Assembly: GCA_964357925.1 (NCBI GenBank)
Contig: CAYHMW010000037.1
Span: forward strand, 1 to 5,607
DNA length: 5,607 bases
From: CAYHMW01 sp964357925
GTDB taxonomy: Bacteria > Patescibacteriota > Microgenomatia > UBA8517
Direction of reading: 5' to 3'
Position 1 is the first letter of the stretch. Every line of letters begins with the position of its first letter. Both the position numbers and the translations under genes were made by a program. The notes under the pieces are model-generated. The model had not been told where the DNA came from. It did not search any database and saw only the letters and a list, made by a program, of their open reading frames with translations. Below, piece by piece: positions 1 to 4,801 of this stretch.

Positions 1-53
1 TGTAACTCACAGCTTTTTGAGAGCTGCGTGTCTGCCAATTCCACCATCCGGCC
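1..53 (-). tRNA. tRNA-Leu (anticodon CAA), 3' part cut off by window start
   Basis: Read on the minus strand from 53, the sequence has a tRNA 5' half: acceptor strand GGCCGGA, then TG at positions 8-9, a D-arm with GTG pairing CAC around a GAATTGGCAGA loop, and an anticodon stem CAGCT/AGCTG closing a 7-nt loop CTCAAAA. This places CAA at positions 34-36, so it reads the UUG leucine codon. The GTGGAATTGGCAGACAC stretch is typical of bacterial tRNA-Leu, and the bases after the anticodon stem (TGAGTTACA) begin the long class II variable arm. The variable arm, T-arm and 3' acceptor strand lie outside the window, so completeness and CCA encoding cannot be judged. UUG is the commonest leucine codon in the neighbouring genes. 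Confidence 0.93.
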
Positions 54-66
54 AGGTTTGTACCGT

Positions 67-95
67 ATTCTATCAAAAATTGCAGTTTTGAGTAA
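67..95 (-). promoter_or_regulatory. Weak promoter candidate for tRNA-Leu
   Basis: On the minus strand a -10-like TAGAAT (72 to 67) lies about 14 nt upstream of the tRNA 5' end, which would start transcription a few bases before the mature tRNA. At 17-bp spacing the -35 position (95 to 90) reads TTACTC, a poor match. The call rests on the -10 and its placement only. Confidence 0.3.
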
Positions 96-105
96 TTATT
101 GATGT

Positions 106-134
106 TTGAAAAATTGTTTTTGATAAGCTATTTT
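106..134 (+). promoter_or_regulatory. Sigma70-type promoter candidate for the zinc-ribbon/efp pair
   Basis: TTGAAA (106-111) and TATTTT (129-134) are separated by 17 bp in an AT-rich intergenic stretch. Transcription would begin near 141, at or next to the ATG at 143, giving a leaderless or nearly leaderless message. This fits the absence of any Shine-Dalgarno sequence before that ATG. A second -35-like TTGACA lies at 138-143 with a poor TGTGAT 17 bp further on. That alternative would start inside the ORF and supply only efp. Confidence 0.4.
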
Positions 135-142
135 GTCTTGAC

Positions 143-346
143 ATGGCGACTGTACACTACTGTGATATTTGTCTGAAGAAAGCTGATAATTATATGAGTA
201 TTGGCTGGAATTACATATATTGCAGGAAATGCTGGAAAAACCCAAAGCATTGGGTTAAAATCCATGAGGTTAATGACCTGGATTCCCGCCTGACTGCGCA
301 GGCAGGCCTGCGCGGGAATGACAAAAAAATACGAAAATTGAAATGA
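143..346 (+). CDS. Small zinc-ribbon protein, C-terminus encoded by a repeat element
   Basis: A 67-residue ORF of unknown function. Residues 7-31 contain two CxxC knuckles, C7-x2-C10 and C28-x2-C31, 17 residues apart, with aromatic and basic residues between and after them (WNYIYCRKCW). This is the form of a C4 zinc ribbon and is unlikely to be chance in so short an ORF. ATG 143 is the only usual start after the in-frame TGA at 107. There is no Shine-Dalgarno sequence, but a promoter candidate ends just upstream, so leaderless translation is plausible. From about residue 45 the reading frame runs through the inverted repeat at 276-322 and encodes a low-information tail (DLDSRLTAQAGLRGND). The natural C-terminus may therefore have been replaced when the repeat inserted. 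The stop overlaps the efp start (ATGA, 343-346), which could couple the two translationally. It could also be a decaying gene. I do not recognise a family. Confidence 0.5.
   Translation: MATVHYCDICLKKADNYMSIGWNYIYCRKCWKNPKHWVKIHEVNDLDSRLTAQAGLRGNDKKIRKLK
276..322. repeat. Palindromic dispersed-repeat element (ATTCCC...GGGAAT type)
   Basis: The arms ATTCCCGC (282-289) and GCGGGAAT (312-319) are exact inverted repeats flanked by ACCTGG on the left and GAC on the right. Inside them GCGCAGG (296-302) and CCTGCGC (307-313) form a second, alternative hairpin with a 4-nt loop. The GC-rich block stands out from its AT-rich surroundings. Its ends match the widespread bacterial interspersed repeats with the form CTGGATTCCCGC...GCGGGAATGAC, comparable to neisserial dRS3 (ATTCCC-N8-GGGAAT) but with a longer centre. 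The minus-strand reading gives VIPAQA and AGIQ peptides, a familiar mark of such repeats translated by mistake. It lies 21 nt before the efp start, so it is probably transcribed and folded in the efp message. Other copies cannot be seen within this window. Confidence 0.75.
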
Positions 347-900
347 TTGCAGCCACGGATTTGAAAATTGGGGTTTCATTTGAATACGAAGGGAAACCTT
401 GCAAAGTTGTTAAATATAACCACATCAAAATAGGACGGGGTGGTGCTTCTGTGCGTGTTTCTATTAGAAACTTAGAAAGTGGTGATCTTTCAGAAAAAAC
501 TTTCCAATCTACTACTAAATTTGAGGAGATTTCTACCTTGAAGCGAGCTTTACAATATCTATATAAGGATGATGTTAATGCTTCGTTTATGGATCCTACC
601 AGTTTTGAACAAGTCGAGGTTCCGCTCTCTGTTTTGGGTGATGATATTAAGTACGTAAAAGAAGGGGAGGATGCAAACGTGCTTTTTTGGGGTGAACGAG
701 CCCTTTCAGTTGAAATTCCACCAAAGGTTACTTTGGATGTTGTCGAAACTGATGCTGGCATTAAAGGAAATAGTGCTACGAATGTTTATAAGCCTGCAAT
801 TCTCACGGGTGGAGTTGAGGTAAAGGTTCCACTTTTTATAAAGGTTGGGGATAAGATAAGGGTGGATACTAGAGATGGTTCTTATGTCGAAAGGGCCTAA
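343..900 (+). CDS. efp: Translation elongation factor P
   Basis: A complete 185-residue EF-P. It binds the ribosome between the P and E sites and relieves stalling at consecutive prolines. The three-domain layout is visible: an N-terminal KOW-like barrel (about 3-60), a central OB fold (about 67-122) and a C-terminal OB fold (about 130-185). The C-terminal family signature is present at 150-169 (KPAILTGG, then VPLFIKVG), followed by the conserved VDTRDGSYVERA end. The loop that reaches the P-site tRNA reads IKIGRGGAS, so residue 32 is Arg rather than the lysine modified in E. coli-type EF-P, and the usual KPG proline is Ile. Arg32 EF-Ps in Pseudomonas and Neisseria are rhamnosylated by EarP; no modification gene is seen here. 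ATG 343 gives the expected N-terminus (MIAATDLKIG). No Shine-Dalgarno is evident, and the start overlaps the stop of the upstream zinc-ribbon ORF. The stop overlaps that of the convergent gene. Confidence 0.97.
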   Translation: MIAATDLKIGVSFEYEGKPCKVVKYNHIKIGRGGASVRVSIRNLESGDLSEKTFQSTTKFEEISTLKRALQYLYKDDVNASFMDPTSFEQVEVPLSVLGDDIKYVKEGEDANVLFWGERALSVEIPPKVTLDVVETDAGIKGNSATNVYKPAILTGGVEVKVPLFIKVGDKIRVDTRDGSYVERA

Positions 901-1358
901 TTTAGGGACCAGGTGATTGCTGCAATTACCGTAATAATCTGAGTAAATATACCGGGAACAATTGTGGTATCAACTTGTATGGACTTTTGGAATTTAATCC
1001 AACCTGTAATTAATTTGTGCTTCATATTTAGGAAAAAGTAAGGACCCTCAACAACATCCGGGAGTACTCCGGCGAAACTTGCCAGCAGAATTATGATGGC
1101 ATGGTTAGTGTTTGGAAGGACATTTCCTGCCATCCACAAGCCAGCACCTAGGCCTAATAAAACATCGAGTACAACGATGATGGTTGAACGTCTACTCACC
1201 TTTCCATATTGTTTGATTTCGGTGTTCAGATGAGGATTCCAGTGGGGGACTCGATCTAGTACAAAATGGCTACCAAAAGCCAATGGTAGGGATATGAGCG
1301 GGTTTGTGATCTTGGTAGCAATTACTGCTGCTACGATTACATGTGGTGATTCGAGCAT
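897..1358 (-). CDS. Small His/Asp-rich integral membrane protein, possible DUF457/YdjM-like hydrolase
   Basis: A 153-residue membrane protein with about four hydrophobic segments (roughly 7-29, 58-79, 86-104 and 131-150). Polar, potentially metal-binding residues lie at segment ends: H6 in SPHVIVA, an H31-x3-D35-x3-H39 pattern in HFVLDRVPHW followed by NPH (H43), and P100-D101 in VLPDVVEGP. This arrangement recalls the membrane-bound putative metal-dependent hydrolases of the DUF457/YdjM group, which begin with a conserved His near the first helix and carry an H/D motif after the next. The match is by pattern only and substrate is unknown. ATG 1358 has no clear Shine-Dalgarno, but a good promoter candidate ends about 10 nt upstream, suggesting a nearly leaderless message. 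The gene is convergent with efp, and the stops overlap (TAG on 899-897, TAA on 898-900). It is divergent from the operon beginning at 1391. Confidence 0.75.
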   Translation of the reverse strand: MLESPHVIVAAVIATKITNPLISLPLAFGSHFVLDRVPHWNPHLNTEIKQYGKVSRRSTIIVVLDVLLGLGAGLWMAGNVLPNTNHAIIILLASFAGVLPDVVEGPYFFLNMKHKLITGWIKFQKSIQVDTTIVPGIFTQIITVIAAITWSLN

Positions 1359-1367
1359 ATGAGCAAT

Positions 1368-1397
1368 ATGTTAAACTTCTTTGGTCAACTATGTCAA
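1368..1397 (-). promoter_or_regulatory. Sigma70-type promoter candidate for the minus-strand membrane gene
   Basis: On the minus strand a perfect -35, TTGACA (1397 to 1392), is followed after 18 bp by TAACAT (1373 to 1368), which matches four of six -10 bases. Initiation would fall near 1361-1362, three or four bases before the ATG at 1358, so the message would be almost leaderless. The -35 lies inside the first codons of the divergent gene. Confidence 0.45.
1369..1377 (+). promoter_or_regulatory. Extended -10 promoter candidate for the five-gene operon
   Basis: TGTTAAACT has the extended -10 form (TG-N-TAAACT), with a weak -35-like TTCGAG 16 bp upstream of the hexamer. Initiation near 1384 would leave only about seven bases before ATG 1391. 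It overlaps the minus-strand -10 at 1368-1373, so the two promoters could not be occupied together. The evidence is modest because the -35 is poor. Confidence 0.3.
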
Positions 1398-2032
1398 TTT
1401 TGTTGCCGTTAGCCATGGTAGTCGTGTTTGGTAGTCTGGTTTTTGTTTTTATGTTCTGGCGACGTCTGAAGGAAGATTATTCAAGTGATATTTTGTTTTC
1501 TGCGGGGGTATCTATGGCTATTTGTACCATGCTTTTTTCGGCCATCTTTTTTTATATAGCGAATTTTTTCTTTGCAAAAAGCGCGGTTTTTTACCCTGAA
1601 GGGATGTGGTTTTGGGGTGCAGTTGTGGGATACCTCATCGCCTATGCTGTAAGTGTGTGGAGATATGAAATGAAGGTGTACGAGGTGTTTGATGCAGCGG
1701 GGATTGCGCTTTTACTTTGGTATGCAGAGATAATTTTTGCTTACTCGATAATTCCACTTTATATATCTGGACTGGCTTTTTTTTCGGCTGTTTTTATTTT
1801 CTATTTGTCTTTTGTGTGGCTGCAAAAAAACTATAAACGTTTGAGTATTTTTCGAAATAGTCGTGCTGGTGCTCCTGGGCTTGCGATCATTGGCGCACTT
1901 TTCTTTGTTCGTGTTTTGGCTGCGTATTTTGTGCCTAGCTTGGTTTCATTGGTGGGGCCGATTGATATAGTTCCTTCATCTGTTGTTGCTTTTTTACTTT
2001 TTTTTAGTGTGTATAATTTGTCTGAGATATAA
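1391..2032 (+). CDS. Polytopic membrane protein, degenerate Lgt-like (prolipoprotein diacylglyceryl transferase-like)
   Basis: About 213 residues with roughly seven hydrophobic helices (near 2-22, 35-60, 72-89, 100-119, 121-144, 162-182 and 190-208). The order of elements resembles Lgt: a first helix followed by RRLKEDYSSDIL, a second helix ending in LFSAIFFYI where Lgt has GAR...YV, then EGMWFWGAVVGYLIA where Lgt has EGGLSFHGGLIG, and a helix opening VFDAAG where Lgt has a conserved Asp. The residues Lgt needs are missing: the HGG histidine is Trp75 and the second-helix Arg is Ser. If homologous, it is probably not an active diacylglyceryl transferase. The alignment is by eye. The start is uncertain: an in-frame GTG at 1343 would overlap the divergent gene and add a polar stretch, so ATG 1391 is preferred; ATG 1415 is also possible. 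None has a clear Shine-Dalgarno. It heads the operon, three bases before the TraR/DksA gene. Confidence 0.7.
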   Translation: MSILLPLAMVVVFGSLVFVFMFWRRLKEDYSSDILFSAGVSMAICTMLFSAIFFYIANFFFAKSAVFYPEGMWFWGAVVGYLIAYAVSVWRYEMKVYEVFDAAGIALLLWYAEIIFAYSIIPLYISGLAFFSAVFIFYLSFVWLQKNYKRLSIFRNSRAGAPGLAIIGALFFVRVLAAYFVPSLVSLVGPIDIVPSSVVAFLLFFSVYNLSEI

Positions 2033-2035
2033 AAT

Positions 2036-2425
2036 ATGGCAAATATGGAAGCGAGTGTTTATCCTAGGAAATTGGTTGCACCGATTGGTGCTTACTTTCG
2101 GGATCAGTTGAAACTATTGCGTTTAAGGAGGAGAAGGATCGTCGAGGAGGATCCTTTTCGCGATATTTCAAGAGCTGGAGATAATGCGGCTCCTGATATT
2201 GAGGCGGATGAGCAGTTTGGGCATGACAGGGTTTCTGCTATGCGTTTGCAACTTGATCGGAAGATCATTCAAACAAGGCGTGCTTTGGCTCGGGTCAAGA
2301 TTGGTAGTTATGGGACTTGTGAATCCTGCGGTCGTATGATTGATACTGACCGTTTGATGATTTATCCAGAGACTTCTCTTTGCATAAACTGTACTAGAAA
2401 GAGGGAGAAGAGAGGTCGGGAGTGA
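2036..2425 (+). CDS. TraR/DksA-family C4 zinc-finger protein
   Basis: A 129-residue member of the DksA/TraR family, whose members bind RNA polymerase through the secondary channel and modulate initiation. The C-terminal zinc finger is intact: C95-x2-C98-x17-C116-x2-C119 in GTCESCGRMIDTDRL...LCINC. Before it lies a helix (about 64-90, DRKIIQTRRALARVKIGSYG) like the second arm of the DksA coiled coil, and an acidic turn (DNAAPDIEADEQFGHDR, 49-65) like the DNHPAD region of Bacillus YteA/YlyA proteins. The N-terminus is basic (RLRRRR near 29-34). It is shorter than E. coli DksA (151 residues), and only part of the DksA tip motif (D-x-A at 49-51) is recognisable, so effect on transcription is unproven. 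Two in-frame ATGs, 2036 and 2045, sit in a near-exact 9-bp duplication. Neither has a good Shine-Dalgarno, and 2036 is chosen as the longer. The stop overlaps the next start by four bases. Confidence 0.9.
   Translation: MANMEASVYPRKLVAPIGAYFRDQLKLLRLRRRRIVEEDPFRDISRAGDNAAPDIEADEQFGHDRVSAMRLQLDRKIIQTRRALARVKIGSYGTCESCGRMIDTDRLMIYPETSLCINCTRKREKRGRE
2411..2415 (+). promoter_or_regulatory. Ribosome binding site deciding the GTG start of the RluA gene
   Basis: AGAGG lies six bases before GTG 2422, inside the end of the upstream gene. It supports this non-ATG start, which overlaps the preceding TGA (GTGA) and gives a protein beginning just before the first strand of the RluA domain. Confidence 0.55.
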
Positions 2426-3123
2426 GCAATCCTCAAGTAATATATAGTGGTGAAAGTTATTTGGTGTTAGATAAGCCTACTGGTTGGGTGGTAAATAGTG
2501 CTACTACAACAAATGCACCGGTGATTGAAGAGTGGCTTCAAAAAAGAATGAAAGAGTTGGGAATTCAGGAAGTAGAGAGAAGCGGAATTGTGCATAGACT
2601 TGATAAGGAGACAAGTGGTGTCTTGATCGTAGCAAGGACTGAGTCTGCGATGCTTAAACTTCAGAACCAATTCAAAGAAAGGGCGGTTGTGAAGGAATAT
2701 TTGGCACTTGTTCATGGAAAAGTGAAGGCACCTGGAGTAGTGAAGCTTGATGTAGGAAGGTTACCCTGGAATCGTGAGAGATTTGGGGCAGTAAATGGTG
2801 GGCGTGAATCTGAGACTAGCTATGAGATAGTAGGGGTTTATAGGAATAAGGATGGGGAGTTTACTCTTTTGAGACTTAAGCCAAAGACAGGTCGAACACA
2901 CCAGATAAGGATACATATGAAACATATCGGACACCCTGTGGTCTCGGATACATTTTATGCTGGGAGGAAGACTTCTAGACGTGATCGTGAGTGGTGCCCT
3001 AGGCTGTTTTTGCACGCTGCAAAGATAAGTTTTATGGATCCTGATACTCATAAACAAGTTTTACATGAATCGGGGCTTCCTCGTGATTTATTGTTTGTGC
3101 TCTCAAAACTTATTAGAATGTAG
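2422..3123 (+). CDS. RluA-family pseudouridine synthase, short form without S4 domain
   Basis: A 233-residue RNA pseudouridine synthase that isomerises specific uridines, most likely in 23S rRNA. Family landmarks are in order: VLDKPTGWVV (15-24); the catalytic motif GIVHRLDKETSG (55-66) with nucleophile Asp61; the VVKEYLALVHG strand (89-99); and the LKPKTGRTHQIRIH motif (152-165) followed by GHPVVSD. RluC and RluD carry an N-terminal S4 RNA-binding domain and exceed 300 residues. This protein starts directly in the catalytic domain, resembling RluA or TruC in size. Target position cannot be assigned from sequence alone. GTG 2422 is supported by AGAGG upstream and by overlap with the TraR/DksA stop. 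A TraR/DksA gene next to a RluA gene is also seen in the Bacillus ylyA-lspA-ylyB cluster, but here there is no lspA between them. The stop is one base from the next ATG. Confidence 0.93.
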   Translation: MSNPQVIYSGESYLVLDKPTGWVVNSATTTNAPVIEEWLQKRMKELGIQEVERSGIVHRLDKETSGVLIVARTESAMLKLQNQFKERAVVKEYLALVHGKVKAPGVVKLDVGRLPWNRERFGAVNGGRESETSYEIVGVYRNKDGEFTLLRLKPKTGRTHQIRIHMKHIGHPVVSDTFYAGRKTSRRDREWCPRLFLHAAKISFMDPDTHKQVLHESGLPRDLLFVLSKLIRM

Positions 3124-3124
3124 T

Positions 3125-4801
3125 ATGGAGTTTTCACAAATCGTTCTTGTTATTGTGGTGGCTGCAGTTTTTGGGGTGATTGCACGAATGGTGAGGCAAC
3201 CATTGATTCTAGGCTATTTATTTGCAGGGGTGTTACTTGGTTCAGTTGGTTTTCTGCCACAGAGTGCACAATTGGCAAGCTTGGGACAGATTGGGGTAGC
3301 TCTACTTCTGTTTCTGGTCGGTTTGGAGATGGATATTGGTGATATGCCAGCATTTGGACGTGTGGCACTTCTCACTGGATTGGGACAGATTTTCTTTACT
3401 GTTCTTATTGGTTTTATACTAGTTGGTGCACTAGGGTTTCCATTCTTGAGTTCGCTTTATATTTCCGTCGCACTTGCATTTTCGTCGACGATTATAGTCG
3501 TCAAAATGCTTTCCGAGAAGAAAGATCTCGATGCTTTGTATGGGCGTATTGCTGTGGGAATACTTCTGGTCCAGGATTTGGTGGCGATTATACTTTTAAT
3601 GTTTTTGGGCGGGTTTGAGAATAGGAGTTTTGGGCCACTTGAGATCACAGTGGTATTTTTTAAGGCAGTGCTTTTGCTATTGGGTGTTTGGTATTTATCT
3701 AAGAAAATATTACCCTCGCTTTTTACAACATTGGTTGGTGCATCAACGGAACTTGTGTTTATTGTAAGTATTGCATGGGCATTAGGGATAGCAGAGTTGG
3801 TTGGTGGGCCTTTTGGATTTAGCCCTGAAATTGGTGGACTTCTCGCTGGGATTTCACTGTCTAGACTTCCTGAACACCTTCAGGTAGCTTCGCGAGCAAG
3901 AGCTTTGCGAGATTTTTTCTTGACCATATTTTTTATTGCACTTGGAGCCAGTTTAGTGTTTGAAGCAACTTATGGGATACTTTTTCCCGCGTTTGTCTTG
4001 TCTTTGTTTGTTTTAATCGGAAATCCACTTATTGTGATTTTTTTGATGAATGCATTGGGATATAGGAGTCGTACCTCTTTTATGACTTCGGTCACCTTGG
4101 CCCAAGTCTCTGAGTTTTCCTTAATCCTAATGGCGATGGGTCTTTCTATTGGACATGTTTCTCACGGTGATGTCTCATTGGTAGTTGTTGTGGGAGTTGT
4201 AACAATGACACTTTCTACATATATGATCAACGGGATGGACCGATTATATGATCTTTTTTCTGGCATGCTATCAAAGATTGAGCGGAAGAATTTGCGGGAA
4301 GCGCAGCTTCCCGCTCACGGTGAATTTAAGGATCACTTAGTTTTGATAGGTGCAGACAGGACAGGAGAACAAGTGGTAGATATGTTTGTGAAGAAAAAAA
4401 TGGCTTTTGTGGTTGTGGATTTTAACCCGAACGTGGTACGTAGTCTCGTGGAGCGTGGGATTCCTGTGATTTTTGGGGATATAAACGATCATGCGGTGGG
4501 AAATGCTGCTGGACTTGACGATTCATCTGCCGTCGTTATGACTTCTTCTGACTTTCATGATTCACTTACCATACTTGAGTATTTGAAAGCGAAAAAGTAT
4601 AGCGGGGCGATTGTGATGAAAGCAGAAAATCGTCATGATGCGATGAGACTTTATGCTGGTGGTGCTACATATGTTATGGTGCCCGAGGTAATTGCTGGAG
4701 AATACGTGCGACATCTAATAAAGACATATGGGCTGACTTATTCAAAGATTCATAAGTTGGGGAGCAGCCACTATAGGCGGTTAAAGGAATCGATGAAATG
4801 A
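3125..4801 (+). CDS. KefB-type K+/H+ antiporter (CPA2) with TrkA-N/RCK domain
   Basis: About 558 residues. Residues 1-375 form a CPA2 monovalent cation:proton exchanger with roughly 12 membrane segments: RQPLILGYLFAGVLLG (24-39), LLFLVGLEMD (61-70), ALAFSSTIIVVKML (116-129) and GILLVQDLVAIILL (145-158). Gln150-Asp151 is the QD pair typical of potassium/proton (Kef-like) rather than Asp-Asp sodium/proton exchangers, so K+ efflux or pH control is the likely role. A linker (376-402) leads to a Rossmann TrkA-N domain (about 403-525) with VVVD (429-432, the ribose-binding acidic residue) and FGDINDHAV. Its nucleotide motif reads GADRTG (409-414), so the middle Gly of GxGxxG is Asp411. There is no RCK-C domain. 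ATG 3125, one base after the RluA stop, gives the usual family N-terminus. An in-frame ATG at 3065 lies inside the RluA gene and adds a non-family stretch, so it was rejected. The stop overlaps the next start (ATGA). Confidence 0.93.
   Translation: MEFSQIVLVIVVAAVFGVIARMVRQPLILGYLFAGVLLGSVGFLPQSAQLASLGQIGVALLLFLVGLEMDIGDMPAFGRVALLTGLGQIFFTVLIGFILVGALGFPFLSSLYISVALAFSSTIIVVKMLSEKKDLDALYGRIAVGILLVQDLVAIILLMFLGGFENRSFGPLEITVVFFKAVLLLLGVWYLSKKILPSLFTTLVGASTELVFIVSIAWALGIAELVGGPFGFSPEIGGLLAGISLSRLPEHLQVASRARALRDFFLTIFFIALGASLVFEATYGILFPAFVLSLFVLIGNPLIVIFLMNALGYRSRTSFMTSVTLAQVSEFSLILMAMGLSIGHVSHGDVSLVVVVGVVTMTLSTYMINGMDRLYDLFSGMLSKIERKNLREAQLPAHGEFKDHLVLIGADRTGEQVVDMFVKKKMAFVVVDFNPNVVRSLVERGIPVIFGDINDHAVGNAAGLDDSSAVVMTSSDFHDSLTILEYLKAKKYSGAIVMKAENRHDAMRLYAGGATYVMVPEVIAGEYVRHLIKTYGLTYSKIHKLGSSHYRRLKESMK
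4294..4314. repeat. Perfect intragenic inverted repeat (9-bp stem, 3-nt loop)
   Basis: GCGGGAAGC (4294-4302) and GCTTCCCGC (4306-4314) are exact reverse complements around GCA. The hairpin lies within the antiporter gene, in the linker (about residues 389-398, coding LREAQLPA) between the transporter and the TrkA-N domain. There is no following T-run, so it is not an intrinsic terminator. Its GCGGGAA/TTCCCGC core matches the arms of the repeat at 276-322 but in the opposite order around the loop. Confidence 0.7.
4783..4788 (+). promoter_or_regulatory. Ribosome binding site for the LCP-like gene
   Basis: AAAGGA ends nine bases before ATG 4798, within the last codons of the antiporter gene. 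It supports the overlapping ATGA start and is one of only two convincing Shine-Dalgarno sequences in the operon. Confidence 0.5.

Noticed and set aside
128..379. Minus-strand 83-codon ORF across the repeat
   Set aside because: Its peptide carries VIPAQA and AGIQ, the usual false translation of this class of interspersed repeat, and it overlaps the better-supported zinc-ribbon ORF and efp.
270..761. Minus-strand 163-codon ORF opposite efp
   Set aside because: It lies antisense to a fully conserved efp and ends in repeat sequence; composition is that of an antisense shadow with no recognisable domain.
896..906. CCTAATTTAGG palindrome at the efp/minus-gene junction as a bidirectional terminator
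   Set aside because: The stem is only four or five AT-rich pairs with almost no loop and no T-run on either side.
1343..1390. In-frame GTG 1343 as the start of the Lgt-like gene
   Set aside because: It would overlap the first codons of the divergent gene, has no ribosome binding site, and adds 16 residues before the first membrane helix; ATG 1391 fits better.
1989..2015. T-rich run near the end of the Lgt-like gene as a terminator
   Set aside because: There is no preceding GC-rich hairpin, and the run encodes a hydrophobic helix (FLLFFSV).
2124..2131. TAAGGAGG, a perfect anti-Shine-Dalgarno match inside the TraR/DksA gene
   Set aside because: No ATG, GTG or TTG follows at a usable distance; the purine run simply encodes the Arg/Glu stretch RLRRRRIVEED.
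3065..3124. Upstream in-frame ATG 3065 as the antiporter start
   Set aside because: It lies within the RluA gene, lacks a Shine-Dalgarno, and the added 20 residues do not resemble the family N-terminus, which begins at ATG 3125.
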